The position numbers were made by a program, and so were the translations under genes. The notes below the pieces were generated by a model, which saw only the letters and a list, made by a program, of their open reading frames with translations, was not told where the DNA came from and made no database searches. Shown here piece by piece: positions 52,294-61,808 of a DNA stretch of 64,000 nt. The DNA comes from an uncultured Bacilli bacterium (GTDB lineage Bacteria; Bacillota_I; Bacilli_A; RF39; UBA660). The first letter of the stretch is position 1; the number at the start of each line of letters is the position of its first letter. Location: positions 14,681 through 78,680 of the forward strand of contig CAKPMX010000006.1 in the NCBI GenBank assembly GCA_934168205.1. The letters run 5' to 3'.

Positions 52294-52343
52294 TAGTAAT
52301 TTTAATTTTTTTAAATTAATCCCTAACTGCAATACTAGAATAC

Positions 52344-52390
52344 TATAAAAAAAGTAAGAAAGTCAAGTCTTTTTTTATCTTTCTTACTTT
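52344..52390 (-). terminator. Terminator after the P-type ATPase gene
   Basis: Minus-strand 12-bp stem AAAGTAAGAAAG/CTTTCTTACTTT (52379-52390 and 52351-52362) followed by T's. Confidence 0.8.
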
Positions 52391-54714
52391 TAATTTATGC
52401 GTTTTTTAGTTTTTAATTCTAAATAATTAAGCATATTTTCAAAAGAATAATACATAAAATGTGCAAAACCTATACAAATCAATATAACAATACACATTTT
52501 AAAGTCTAATACTGAAAAAGAAAATAAATTTCTAAAACAAAAGAAACCAGTGATATACAATGCTACCATAGTACTAAATAGCACTACTCTCAACCTATTA
52601 AATGGTAAACATGTCTTAAATAATAACATAAAAGCAACATATCCAGTAACAAAAGCAGACAAAGTAGATGTTTGTATATAACTAAAATTAAATAATGTGC
52701 TTGTCACAAATACAACTAATATATTTAAAACTATTGTAAATGCTGGCGGTATTGCTCTCTTTAACACTCTTTTTAAGAAGTTTTTTCGCACTAAATCATA
52801 ATTATCTTGTAAAGCTAATACAAATGATGGAATACCAACTGTAACAGTACTAGCTAAAGTTAACTGAATTGGAATAAAAGGATAAGGCATATCAATAAAT
52901 ATAAAAATTATAGCTAACAATGTTGCATATATTGTTTTAACCAAGAATAATGATGAACTCTTTTCAATATTATTAATAGTTCTTCTACCTTCCGCAACTA
53001 CATATGGCATAGATGCAAAGTTAGAATCTAATAAAACTAATTGGCTAACATTCTTAGTTGCATCTGATCCAGAAGCCATCGCAATAGAGCAATCTGCTTT
53101 TTTTAAAGCCAAAACATCGTTTACTCCATCACCAGTCATCGCAACTGTATGACCTAGATATTGTAAAGCTAAAACTATTCTTTTCTTTTGTTCAGGAGTA
53201 ACTCTACCAAAAATATCATACTTTTCAACTGCCTCAATTATATCTTCATCAGTATCCAATGTAGTTGCGTCAACCATTTTAACACTATCAGGAAAACCTG
53301 CCCTCTTTGCAATACCTAAAACAGTATTTGGATTATCACCAGAAACGATTTTCAAAGTAACATTTTGCTCTTTAAAATATTTTAAAGTATCATAAGCATC
53401 AGCTCTAATTTTATCTTGTAATAAAAATATACCTAAAGGTTTAACATTCTTTAAATTCTTATCATTCGCAACCGCTAGAAGTATAACTCGATAATCATCA
53501 GTATACTTAGAAATAGTTTCTAAACAACTATCATTTTTCTTTAAAATAAACTCAGCAGCTCCAATGACATAAGTTTTATCATCTAAAACAATTCCAGAAT
53601 ATTTTTTTCGTGAAGAAAAAGGTATTTTTTCAACTACTTTAAAAGTATCAGATTTTCCATACTTATCAAGTAAAGCTAAAGCTGTAGGATTATTTTCTTC
53701 CAAACTATGACTAATATTTCCTATAATCGAAGTAAAATCACATTCTTCAAATAAAACTTCTGCTACGACTTCCATTTTACCTTCAGTAATTGTACCAGTC
53801 TTATCTAAACATAAAGTATCAACCCTAGCCAAAGTTTCAATACAATATAAATCTTGTACCAAAACCTTTCTTTGTGAAAGTCTAATAACGCTAACTGCTA
53901 AAACAGTACTAGTAAGTAAAACTAGTCCCTCAGGAATCATTCCAATCAAAGCCGCAACAGTAGAAACAACTGCTTGCTGAATATTATTACCTTCTATATA
54001 CATTTGTCTACTAAAAAGTAAAATACCAACTGGTACAATTAAAAAAGAAATAGTTGAAATAATCTTATTTAAACTACGCATTATCTCAGAAGATACTGGC
54101 TTAATATATTTAGTATCACTAGAAATCTTAGCTGTATAATTATCATAGCCAATGTGTTCAACTTGACATGTAGCTTTACCAGAAACTATAAAACTACCAG
54201 ATAATAGCATATCTCCAGTCTTTTTAAAAACAGTATCTGCTTCACCCGTAATAAAAGACTCATCAACTTCAACTTCACCAGTTTTTATAATAGAATCAAC
54301 TACTACTTGATTACCAATTTCTAATTTAATAATATCATCTAAAACAACTTCATTAATATTAATAAACATATCGCTAGAATTTCTAATAACATGTATTTTA
54401 GAAGCTGCAATAACTTTTAAATTATCCAAAGTCTTCTTACTTCTTAATTCCTGAATAATACTAATTAAAGTATTAATAGTAATAATAATTATAAAAGTTA
54501 AATTCTTAAATGAACCAACACATATAACCGCAATAGCTAAAATAATATTAATAATATTAAAAAGGGTCATAACATTTTGTTTAACTATTTCAGAAACAGA
54601 TTTAGTTGAAACTTCTGTATCAATATTAACTAAATTATCTTCTATTCTTTTATTTACTTGATAAGATGTAAGTCCTTCTTCTATATTCGGATTATATCTT
54701 TCGACTTTTTTCAT
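52390..54714 (-). CDS. ctpE: P-type cation ATPase, CtpE-like (putative Ca2+ pump)
   Basis: A 774-aa membrane pump. Actuator motif DESFITGEADTVFKKTGDML (TGEA variant of TGES), PEGL motif in IGMIPEGLVLLTSTVLAVSV, phosphorylation site CLDKTGTITEG, nucleotide domain with KYSGIVL, hinge TGDGVNDVLALKKADCSIAM, and about ten transmembrane helices. The IPEGLVLL...RVDTLCLDKTGT block resembles mycobacterial CtpE, a calcium importer; substrate is inference. The frame opens at 54735 with TTG; ATG 54714 follows AGGTGATGTT and is chosen. Confidence 0.9.
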   Translation of the reverse strand: MKKVERYNPNIEEGLTSYQVNKRIEDNLVNIDTEVSTKSVSEIVKQNVMTLFNIINIILAIAVICVGSFKNLTFIIIITINTLISIIQELRSKKTLDNLKVIAASKIHVIRNSSDMFININEVVLDDIIKLEIGNQVVVDSIIKTGEVEVDESFITGEADTVFKKTGDMLLSGSFIVSGKATCQVEHIGYDNYTAKISSDTKYIKPVSSEIMRSLNKIISTISFLIVPVGILLFSRQMYIEGNNIQQAVVSTVAALIGMIPEGLVLLTSTVLAVSVIRLSQRKVLVQDLYCIETLARVDTLCLDKTGTITEGKMEVVAEVLFEECDFTSIIGNISHSLEENNPTALALLDKYGKSDTFKVVEKIPFSSRKKYSGIVLDDKTYVIGAAEFILKKNDSCLETISKYTDDYRVILLAVANDKNLKNVKPLGIFLLQDKIRADAYDTLKYFKEQNVTLKIVSGDNPNTVLGIAKRAGFPDSVKMVDATTLDTDEDIIEAVEKYDIFGRVTPEQKKRIVLALQYLGHTVAMTGDGVNDVLALKKADCSIAMASGSDATKNVSQLVLLDSNFASMPYVVAEGRRTINNIEKSSSLFLVKTIYATLLAIIFIFIDMPYPFIPIQLTLASTVTVGIPSFVLALQDNYDLVRKNFLKRVLKRAIPPAFTIVLNILVVFVTSTLFNFSYIQTSTLSAFVTGYVAFMLLFKTCLPFNRLRVVLFSTMVALYITGFFCFRNLFSFSVLDFKMCIVILICIGFAHFMYYSFENMLNYLELKTKKRIN

Positions 54715-54817
54715 AACATCACCTAATAATAACAAAAATATAACATAAATATTTAAATTAGTCTATCAACAGTAGTTAGCAAACCAACAAATATTTACTA
54801 ATTTTCCAAAAAAAGTC

Positions 54818-54846
54818 TTGTCAACTGTCAAATTTTAGTATAAAAT
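54818..54846 (+). promoter_or_regulatory. Promoter of tRNA-Lys
   Basis: TTGTCA (54818-54823), 17-base spacer, TAAAAT (54841-54846), about 45 bases before the tRNA. Confidence 0.7.
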
Positions 54847-54892
54847 AAATATGCAATCAAGAAATAGCACATTGACAATTAACTAGTAATAT

Positions 54893-54968
54893 GGGCTGTT
54901 AGCTCAGTTGGTAGAGCAACTGACTCTTAATCAGTGGGTCTAGGGTTCGAATCCCTAACAGCCCACCA
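54893..54968 (+). tRNA. trnK-CTT: tRNA-Lys (anticodon CTT)
   Basis: 76 bases with encoded CCA. Acceptor GGGCTGT/ACAGCCC, anticodon loop CTCTTAA (CTT), T-loop TTCGAAT. Own promoter and terminator. Confidence 0.95.
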
Positions 54969-54981
54969 TATTATAAAATCA

Positions 54982-55008
54982 AACGACTAAACAAGTCGTT
55001 TTTTTTGT
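54982..55008 (+). terminator. Terminator of tRNA-Lys
   Basis: Stem AACGACT/AGTCGTT followed by a run of T, 14 bases after the tRNA. Confidence 0.85.
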
Positions 55009-55042
55009 CCAAAAACATATACTTAAAAGAAAGGAGAAATAT

Positions 55043-55648
55043 ATGTATCCGTTACAAGAACTACCCTATAATTATCAAGACTTTGAACCTTATATAGATA
55101 CTCATACTTTAGGCCTTCATTATAACAAACATCAAAAAACTTATCTAAACAGCTTAAATAAACTTTTACAAAAAAATAATTATAACTATAAATATCCTAT
55201 CGAAGAATTAATATTTCATGTAAACGAATTCAATAAAAATGATCAAGAAGATATTTTATTTAATCTAGGTGGAGTCATTAATCATGACTTATACTGGAAA
55301 AGTATAAAACCTAAAAATCAACAAAAACCTACTGGTGATTTACAAAAACAAATTGAAAAGCAATACACTTCATATGAAAATTTATTAAATCTACTAAAAG
55401 AAAGTGCTCTTAAAGTTAAAGGTTCAGGCTACACATTCTTAGTAATTGGCAATAACAACACTCTTGATATAGTAAATACCAAGAATCAAGAAAGTCCCTT
55501 ATTATCCGGCTACTTTCCTATTCTAGCAATTGATCTATGGGAACATGCCTACTACATAAATTATGAAAACGAACGTGCCAGATACATTGATAATTTAGAA
55601 CCATTATTAGACTTTACATATGCAAATAGTATCTACAACAGTAAATAA
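55043..55648 (+). CDS. sodA: Fe/Mn-family superoxide dismutase
   Basis: A 201-aa enzyme that detoxifies superoxide. The four metal ligands are in place: His 26 (GLHYNKHQKTYLNSL), His 81 (GGVINHDLYWKS), Asp 164 and His 168 (LAIDLWEHAYYINY). The usual GSGWAWL is GSGYTFLV here, so two second-shell Trp are replaced; metal preference is not predictable. AAAGGAGAAATAT precedes the ATG. It is one of few plus-strand host genes in the window. Confidence 0.88.
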   Translation: MYPLQELPYNYQDFEPYIDTHTLGLHYNKHQKTYLNSLNKLLQKNNYNYKYPIEELIFHVNEFNKNDQEDILFNLGGVINHDLYWKSIKPKNQQKPTGDLQKQIEKQYTSYENLLNLLKESALKVKGSGYTFLVIGNNNTLDIVNTKNQESPLLSGYFPILAIDLWEHAYYINYENERARYIDNLEPLLDFTYANSIYNSK

Positions 55649-55666
55649 TAAATTTACTGTTTTTTC
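55637..55666 (+). terminator. Terminator after superoxide dismutase
   Basis: Stem AACAGTAAAT/ATTTACTGTT (55637-55646 and 55652-55661) followed by T's; overlaps the stop. Confidence 0.85.
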
Positions 55667-56255
55667 ATGAAGAAACAAACTTTTTCAATATTTTTCTACT
55701 ATCAACATCATAGTCAAGCATCCTCTCCGGATGCCATTGAACGCCTACTTGGAAAGTGTCTCTACAACCTTCAACTACCTCAATTAGTCCATCATTAGAA
55801 TATCCAGAAACAATAAATTTATAACTATTTTTAACAGTTTGAAGATGATGAGAATTAACAAGTAGCTTATCTTTTTCAAGTAACTTCATTAATTTACCAG
55901 GTTTCAAATAAACACTATGAACATATTTTTTATCACTATTATGACTAGAATTATTAATGGGAATTAATTCATCATTATTACCATATAAAGCCATAGACTG
56001 CATACCTTGACATATTCCAAGTAATTTTAAATTATTATTAATTGCATACTCTATTAAATAAAAATCTAATGGTCCTACATCATCACCACCAGTAAGTAAA
56101 ATACCATTAACATCTTTTAATAAAAATTCTACCTTTTTAATATCATAACTATCTTTGATTAAAACAACTTCTCCTGAAAATCTTTCTATTCCTTTAATAT
56201 AATATTCATTTGCTAAATTTGAATTTTCTTTTCTAATTAAAACAGCTATCTTCAT
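55665..56255 (-). CDS. Class I glutamine amidotransferase-like hydrolase (peptidase C26, PuuD-like)
   Basis: A 196-aa enzyme with the GATase-1 triad: Cys in LLGICQGMQSMALYG, His and Glu in VQWHPERMLDY. Oxyanion block GILLTGGDDVGPLDF. Size and motifs fit gamma-glutamyl-GABA hydrolase/peptidase C26 relatives that cleave gamma-glutamyl bonds; the substrate is unknown. It is about 40-60 residues shorter than PuuD, mainly at the N-terminus. It lies behind ddl, separated by a terminator. Confidence 0.85.
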   Translation of the reverse strand: MKIAVLIRKENSNLANEYYIKGIERFSGEVVLIKDSYDIKKVEFLLKDVNGILLTGGDDVGPLDFYLIEYAINNNLKLLGICQGMQSMALYGNNDELIPINNSSHNSDKKYVHSVYLKPGKLMKLLEKDKLLVNSHHLQTVKNSYKFIVSGYSNDGLIEVVEGCRDTFQVGVQWHPERMLDYDVDSRKILKKFVSS

Positions 56256-56261
56256 ATAATA

Positions 56262-56294
56262 AATAAAAAGAGAAGTTATCTTAACTTCCCTTTT
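56262..56294 (-). terminator. Terminator after ddl
   Basis: Minus-strand stem GGGAAGTTA/TAACTTCTC with AGA loop, followed by TTTTTA, at the ddl stop. Confidence 0.7.
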
Positions 56295-57499
56295 GCTCCC
56301 TTCATACCTTTAACACCAGTTGATGCTGCAAAACCTTGTAAAATATTAGTATCAAAAGAATGAGTCTTACTTATTCTTTTCTTATAATCCTTAATACCAA
56401 TATTAATCATTTCATCTAATAAATCAGTAAAGCTAATACCTTTAGCGTCCCATAAATAGAAAGCTAAACTACCAGGAATAGAATTTATTTCATTAATATA
56501 AACTTTATTAGCTTTTTCATCTATTAAGAAATCAATACGTGAATTTCCAGCAGAACCTAATGCCTTAAATGCTTGAACAGCAACTTCTTCTATTTCTTTA
56601 CGCATCTTATCAGTTAAATCAGCTGGTAATTTTCTATTTGTAGAAGCCATACCTTTAGAAGATTTAACTGGAGTTTTTCCACCTTTTAATTTACCATTCT
56701 TACCATCACCAATATATTTATCAGCATAAGTTAAGAATTTATTTCCAGATAACACTTCTTCAATTTCACTAACTTTCTGATGTTCATAATTACCCATAAC
56801 AGCAATATTAACTTCTTTTAAATGTTGAACAACTTCTTCAACAACAATTTTAGAATCATATTGAACGGCTTCATCTATACCATCAATTAACTTTTCTTGA
56901 TTTTCACAAACACTAATACCAACTGATGAACCAGTAGTAGCAGGTTTTACAATAACTGGATATTTAAGTTTTTCTATTTTTTTAATAACTGCATCTCTAT
57001 CACGTTTATAATCAATATCATAAAACCAAGTATATTTAGTCATTGGTAAATCTGCACTAGCCCAAACATCTTTCATAAACGCTTTATCTTGTCCTACAAC
57101 ACCAGCATAAACATTAGGTCCTACATAAGGAACACCAACAGTTTGTAAATATCCTTGTAATACACCATCTTCCACATTAGTACCATGAACTATCGGGAAA
57201 GCAATATCAATTTCCTTAACAACAGTCTTAGGAAATTTCTTCTTTTGTAATACATAACTTCCATTCTTATAATACAAAACTACATTCTTAGCATATTTTT
57301 TAATTAAAGATAAATCTTGATATACATCTATATCTTTTAACATATCACCAGTATACCATTCTCTATTCTTTGTAATATATATTGGTATAATTTCATATTT
57401 ATCTTGATCCATTTTATTCATAGCTTGAATAGCTGTAATAATACTTACCTCGTGTTCTACAGTTTCTCCACCAAAAATAACACCAACTTTTATTCTCAT
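56276..57499 (-). CDS. ddl: D-alanine--D-alanine ligase
   Basis: A 407-aa ATP-grasp enzyme that makes the D-Ala-D-Ala dipeptide for peptidoglycan. N-terminal GVIFGGETVEHEVSIITAIQ, FPIVHGTNVEDGVLQGYLQT, ATP-grasp VIVKPATTGSSVGISVCENQ, EEVVQHLKEVNIAVMGN and NEINSIPGSLAFYLWDA. It has a long Lys/Gly-rich insertion after LTYADKYIGDGKNGK in place of the usual short omega-loop. AGGAGG precedes the ATG. It lies 13 bases behind murF, so the pathway steps are made together. Confidence 0.95.
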   Translation of the reverse strand: MRIKVGVIFGGETVEHEVSIITAIQAMNKMDQDKYEIIPIYITKNREWYTGDMLKDIDVYQDLSLIKKYAKNVVLYYKNGSYVLQKKKFPKTVVKEIDIAFPIVHGTNVEDGVLQGYLQTVGVPYVGPNVYAGVVGQDKAFMKDVWASADLPMTKYTWFYDIDYKRDRDAVIKKIEKLKYPVIVKPATTGSSVGISVCENQEKLIDGIDEAVQYDSKIVVEEVVQHLKEVNIAVMGNYEHQKVSEIEEVLSGNKFLTYADKYIGDGKNGKLKGGKTPVKSSKGMASTNRKLPADLTDKMRKEIEEVAVQAFKALGSAGNSRIDFLIDEKANKVYINEINSIPGSLAFYLWDAKGISFTDLLDEMINIGIKDYKKRISKTHSFDTNILQGFAASTGVKGMKGAKGKLR

Positions 57500-57512
57500 T
57501 TTCTAAATCCTC

Positions 57513-59126
57513 CTACTCATTATATGTATCTGGCAAATCATTTTCAAACAATGCAAATATATCATCTTTGCCATTATATAAACCATTAATAAAAGCATAT
57601 GCTTCTCTTACATCATTAAATACTATTATCTTATCTTTGTCAAACCCTTTAGTTACTAAACCTTCATATATAGGTTTTGTTTTATTCTCACCGATGAGAA
57701 CCGCATAATCAGCAACATCAGCAATCTCCTCACCAAATTCTTTATTATAGAAAGCTTCCTTCTCACCAAGTTCAACCATACCAGGTGTAACAACAACCTT
57801 AATACCGTTCATCATTCCAAGAACTAAACAAGCATTTTTAGCACCAATTGGATTAGAATTATAAGCATCATCAATTTGATAAAAATTGCCAAGTTTCTTA
57901 AGTTCTAAACGATGCTCAACGGGTCTAACCAATTTAACAGCATTAATAAGCTCATCCATCGAAATACCAAGTTCACGTCCTAAAGCAATACTAGCCAAAA
58001 TATTATATACATTATGTTCACCTAACAATTTAGTTTCAAAATGATATTTCTTTCCATCATCTTTAAATAAAACATCAAAATTAGTTCCTTTATTAGAACA
58101 CTTAATACTAACTGCTCTAACATCTGCGTCAATATTTTTAATACCCGTCCAAATAACTCTTACATTATTCTTCAATTTATAATTAACTTGTTTTGGATCA
58201 TCACCATTTAAAACAGCAATACCATCCTTAGGTAAAGATTCTATCAATTCAAACTTAGCTGAAATAATATTTTCTTCGCTACCAAATGATTCTAAATGAG
58301 CAGTACCTATTGTTGTAAGAATACCATACTTAGGTTTAACAAAATTACATAATCCTTTTATTTCTCCCCTAACATAAGCACCCATTTCAGCTATAAAAAT
58401 ATCTGTAAATTTATCTAAATTATTATTAATAGTCATCATTAAGCCATAATAAGTATTTAAATTTTTAGGTGTTGCTAAAGCATTGTATTTAACATTTAAA
58501 ATATCACTTAGAATATTCTTTGAACTTGTCTTACCATAACTACCAGTAATACCAACAACCTTTAAATTATTCATATTTTTCAATTTATTAATTGCTTTTC
58601 TTTTATAATGATAATAAACCATTTTTTCAACTGGAAAATTAATAATATTTGCAATTAACACTACAAAGGCATTTAAATAAATCATAATACCTTCAATTAA
58701 AATACCCTTCCAAAATAACTCTTCACTACTAATATTAGAATAAGCAAATACTAATGGTATTAAATATAAAATAGAAATTGTTACTAAAAGTCTTTTAATT
58801 CTTTTTGTAACAACTAAAGGCTTTTTATTTTGATCGGTATCAATTCTTCTTTTCCATTTATATCCTAATATAAACATTAAAATAATTATTGCCATTAACA
58901 TAATAAGTGAAAAATATTTAACATCAAACATAACAAATGCTTCAATTAATAAAATTGCAACAATTATCAAGTCTAAATCTACAAATTGAACTTTATTTTT
59001 AGTCAACCATTTTATATAACGATTATTCTCATTGTAAAGATTCTGTTGTAACATATGTAATGATCTTTTTATCTTATAAAACAGTAGAAAGATAATTGCT
59101 AAAATCAGCAAAACTTTTATAATCAT
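57513..59126 (-). CDS. murF: MurF-type ligase with N-terminal membrane domain
   Basis: A 537-aa enzyme that adds D-Ala-D-Ala to the UDP-MurNAc-tripeptide. Residues 1-190 hold about five transmembrane segments (MIIKVLLILAIIFLLFYKI, YFSLIMLMAIIILMFILGY, LLVTISILYLIPLVFAYS). The Mur ligase part follows: VVGITGSYGKTSSKNIL (P-loop), MGAYVRGEIKGLCNFVKPKY, HNVYNILASIALGRELGI, DAYNSNPIGAKNA. Standard MurF lacks the membrane part. AAAGGAGAATTAGT precedes the ATG. It is followed by ddl. Confidence 0.9.
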   Translation of the reverse strand: MIIKVLLILAIIFLLFYKIKRSLHMLQQNLYNENNRYIKWLTKNKVQFVDLDLIIVAILLIEAFVMFDVKYFSLIMLMAIIILMFILGYKWKRRIDTDQNKKPLVVTKRIKRLLVTISILYLIPLVFAYSNISSEELFWKGILIEGIMIYLNAFVVLIANIINFPVEKMVYYHYKRKAINKLKNMNNLKVVGITGSYGKTSSKNILSDILNVKYNALATPKNLNTYYGLMMTINNNLDKFTDIFIAEMGAYVRGEIKGLCNFVKPKYGILTTIGTAHLESFGSEENIISAKFELIESLPKDGIAVLNGDDPKQVNYKLKNNVRVIWTGIKNIDADVRAVSIKCSNKGTNFDVLFKDDGKKYHFETKLLGEHNVYNILASIALGRELGISMDELINAVKLVRPVEHRLELKKLGNFYQIDDAYNSNPIGAKNACLVLGMMNGIKVVVTPGMVELGEKEAFYNKEFGEEIADVADYAVLIGENKTKPIYEGLVTKGFDKDKIIVFNDVREAYAFINGLYNGKDDIFALFENDLPDTYNE

Positions 59127-59127
59127 A

Positions 59128-59856
59128 CTAATTCTCCTTTAAAAAGCTATTCAATATATTAATAACTTGACCCAAGTTTTCTAAATAAGCATAATGCGTA
59201 CCGGGTAAAATTATTAATGCCGCATCAATCATTATTTTTTCTAATTCTCTAGCGTCACTAACTGGAGCTTCAGTATCTGCTTCACCCCAAATAAGTAACG
59301 TTGGCTCTTCTATTTTTCTAGCATAAGATGATAAATCTTCATTTATAACATTAACTAATGTTTGTCTCATAATTGGACTAGCGGCTTTATAATCTCTAGA
59401 ACCAATATATTTTTTCATCTCTTCACCTAATTTATCCATTCCAGGTAAATTCTTTATTTTCTTCAGAATTCTTGTTGATAAAGGTAATTTTTTATTTTCT
59501 CTTATACAAGGACTACCAAATAATACTAACTTTTCAATTGGATTATTAGCTGAAAAACGTATCGCAACACGTCCTCCAAATGAATGTCCCATAACAATAG
59601 GTTTTCTAATATTAAGTTCTCTAACTAAATTCTCAATTAATAAACTATAGTCATCAATTGTCCAAGGAGTACTAGGTTCATCACTTTCGCCAAAACCTGG
59701 AAAATCAATAATTGTAATTCTATGATTACTACATAAATTATCACCTATTGGTTTCATCATTTGAATATTTTGTCCCCATCCATGCAGTAAAAGAATATCC
59801 TTTCCTTCACCATATTGTATGTAATTAACATTTACATTATTTATATTTATTTTCAT
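59128..59856 (-). CDS. Alpha/beta-hydrolase
   Basis: A 242-aa enzyme with the classical triad: oxyanion HGWGQN, nucleophile Ser in VMGHSFGGRVAIRF, Asp in LLIWGEADTEAP, His in LPGTHYAYLEN. Resembles short esterase or BioH-like hydrolases; the substrate cannot be told. It lies 1 base before murF and shares its transcript, which suggests a cell-wall or membrane lipid substrate, but that is inference. Confidence 0.88.
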   Translation of the reverse strand: MKININNVNVNYIQYGEGKDILLLHGWGQNIQMMKPIGDNLCSNHRITIIDFPGFGESDEPSTPWTIDDYSLLIENLVRELNIRKPIVMGHSFGGRVAIRFSANNPIEKLVLFGSPCIRENKKLPLSTRILKKIKNLPGMDKLGEEMKKYIGSRDYKAASPIMRQTLVNVINEDLSSYARKIEEPTLLIWGEADTEAPVSDARELEKIMIDAALIILPGTHYAYLENLGQVINILNSFLKEN

Positions 59857-59929
59857 GCTTAATCACCTATACATAAATTATAGCATAAATAGATATTTCC
59901 AACAAAAAAAATACATTTGCACCGTAAAA

Positions 59930-59965
59930 TCATGTAAAAAAAGAATGATATTATCTATCACTCTT
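59930..59965 (-). terminator. Terminator after the 196-aa gene
   Basis: Minus-strand stem GAGTGATA/TATCATTC (one G-U) followed by seven T, overlapping the stop. Confidence 0.65.
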
Positions 59966-60541
59966 AACCATAACTTTTTCTTTTTCAGTACCATAAGTAA
60001 CCCTACCAAGTGCAACTTTATCTGATAAAGCATTCTTACAAATTTCATTAAAATCATCTGCACCTTCTAGTTCAAATCCCATACCTTTAAGCCCAAGTAC
60101 TAATCCTGTATAAGTAACTGGATATACTGTTCCATTAACTATTTTTGAATTTTCTGAATAAGAAACATTAAATTCTTCGCCAGAATTATAATGCCCTGAA
60201 ACATCAGTAATCATAACACCCAAATAATTCTTTAATGGTCTAGCATTTTCTACTAAAGATCCATCTAATAAAGCATCTTCCCTATTAACATAAGGATAAA
60301 AGCATAAACCAAAGGACATATCTCTAATATCCCCGTCCATAAGTTCAATTGTATCTGCAAAAGCAGTAATAGCTACTTTAGAGAAATCAACAGATCCCCT
60401 AAATAAATCAGCTTCACTAACTTCAGGATCAATATCATAACCCATTTCAGGTACATATAATAAATATCTGTCCTTACTTTCAGCTAATCTCTTGTAAGTT
60501 TTAAGTTTTTCAATACTATTAATATTATCATTTTTACGCAT
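59951..60541 (-). CDS. Hypothetical cytoplasmic protein (196 aa)
   Basis: An acidic alpha/beta protein with no family I recognise. Blocks: KDRYLLYVPEMGYDIDPEVS, VAITAFADTIELMDGDIRDM and YPVTYTGLVLGLKGMGFELE. No signal peptide or membrane segment. GAGGAATGATAAT precedes the ATG. Separated from its neighbours by a terminator and a 205-base gap in which nothing else is seen. Confidence 0.6.
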   Translation of the reverse strand: MRKNDNINSIEKLKTYKRLAESKDRYLLYVPEMGYDIDPEVSEADLFRGSVDFSKVAITAFADTIELMDGDIRDMSFGLCFYPYVNREDALLDGSLVENARPLKNYLGVMITDVSGHYNSGEEFNVSYSENSKIVNGTVYPVTYTGLVLGLKGMGFELEGADDFNEICKNALSDKVALGRVTYGTEKEKVMVKSDR

Positions 60542-60705
60542 ATTATCATTCCTCTTTTCTAAATTTTTATTACAAACGTTAATAATAAACTAATATTTTC
60601 AACTAATAAAAGATTATGTTAATCACTAAATTTTATGAAAACTAAATGATAAACACTTCCTCTTTCAAATAGGTTTCTAAATTATACCATAAAACAATTA
60701 AAAAG

Positions 60706-60742
60706 TCAAAAAAAACGATGTTTAGTAAGTATTAAACATCGT
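60706..60742 (-). terminator. Terminator after the zinc-ribbon membrane protein gene
   Basis: Minus-strand stem ACGATGTTTA/TAAACATCGT (60733-60742 and 60715-60724) followed by eight T. Confidence 0.85.
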
Positions 60743-60750
60743 AAATTATC

Positions 60751-61746
60751 TTATTTTCCTAAAATAATTGAATTAAAATTAGGCGATGTAAATTCATTCA
60801 TTGCTTTAACTCCGGTACTACTTTTTAAGGAAGTAATAAAATCAACTATAGTATTCAAGTCGCTTGCTGAATCATATGCACCCTCTGCACAAATAATACC
60901 TGCTCCATTGGCTCTAATTACAACAAGATAATTAACGCCTTGAAATAATCCTTCAAATGATGTATATTCAATTCCATTTTTCTTTTCAAATTTATAATCT
61001 AAATTAGTCATTCCTTTAGCTTCCATATTTGCCTTAAATGAATTAATATTTTGTTTGACTAAGGTATAAGTAACTTCATTAGTTGATTCTATAAGTGAAA
61101 ATGAGTTTTGAGAATCATTAATAAATACAGAATCATAATCATAAATTCCTATCTCTTGTCCAGAAACAAAGCTCCAGTTTTTAGGGACATTACCAGATAA
61201 TCCATTAACTGTTACCATATTATCACTAACTGCAACAGTATTATCATTATTCGTATTAGTATTCTTATCAGAAGTAGCATTTTTAGTAACCATAAAATAA
61301 CAAATACCTATTGCAACAAACGCAATAACTACAACAATAATTATTATACTAGCATTACTATTAGCCTTAGCAGCAGCAATATTATTACCAGCTGGCACAA
61401 GATTCATGTTACCCATATTATTATTTGTAGGCATAACAGGCTGAGTATTTTGATTCATATTATTAACAGCAATCTGTTGACTACTTTGATTACCATTAAC
61501 ATTATTAACTGGACTAACATTTTGATTAGGAACACTAGGTTGTACTCCTTGATTAGCTACCGGAATATTATTTATTAAAGCTGGCTCGGCAATAGGAACA
61601 TTACTAACAGCCTGTGCCTGATTAGGATTAACCATCATAACAGGTTGTTCCTGCAAATTACTAGAATTACTAGTTAAATTAAAACCACAATTATTACAAA
61701 AAGAACTACCTTGTTCTATAACACTATTACATTTTGGACAATTCAT
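60751..61746 (-). CDS. Zinc-ribbon membrane protein with Asn/Gln-rich linker
   Basis: 331 aa: N-terminal zinc ribbon (CPKCNSVIEQGSSFCNNCGF), a long Asn/Pro/Gln-rich linker, one transmembrane segment (ASIIIIVVVIAFVAIGICYF, near residue 145) and an outside domain (GNVPKNWSFVSGQEIGIYDY, GVNYLVVIRANGAGIICAEG) of PsbP/DUF-like character. ATG 61746 is chosen because GGAG lies 8-9 bases before it. The zinc ribbon resembles that of the 161-aa protein at 34227-34712, suggesting a small family of ribbon-linked membrane proteins. Function unknown. Confidence 0.75.
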   Translation of the reverse strand: MNCPKCNSVIEQGSSFCNNCGFNLTSNSSNLQEQPVMMVNPNQAQAVSNVPIAEPALINNIPVANQGVQPSVPNQNVSPVNNVNGNQSSQQIAVNNMNQNTQPVMPTNNNMGNMNLVPAGNNIAAAKANSNASIIIIVVVIAFVAIGICYFMVTKNATSDKNTNTNNDNTVAVSDNMVTVNGLSGNVPKNWSFVSGQEIGIYDYDSVFINDSQNSFSLIESTNEVTYTLVKQNINSFKANMEAKGMTNLDYKFEKKNGIEYTSFEGLFQGVNYLVVIRANGAGIICAEGAYDSASDLNTIVDFITSLKSSTGVKAMNEFTSPNFNSIILGK

Positions 61747-61808
61747 ACCCACATCTCCTTTATCATTAAAATAAGTATATCATAACAATAATAAAAAGTA
61801 AAACTTTA

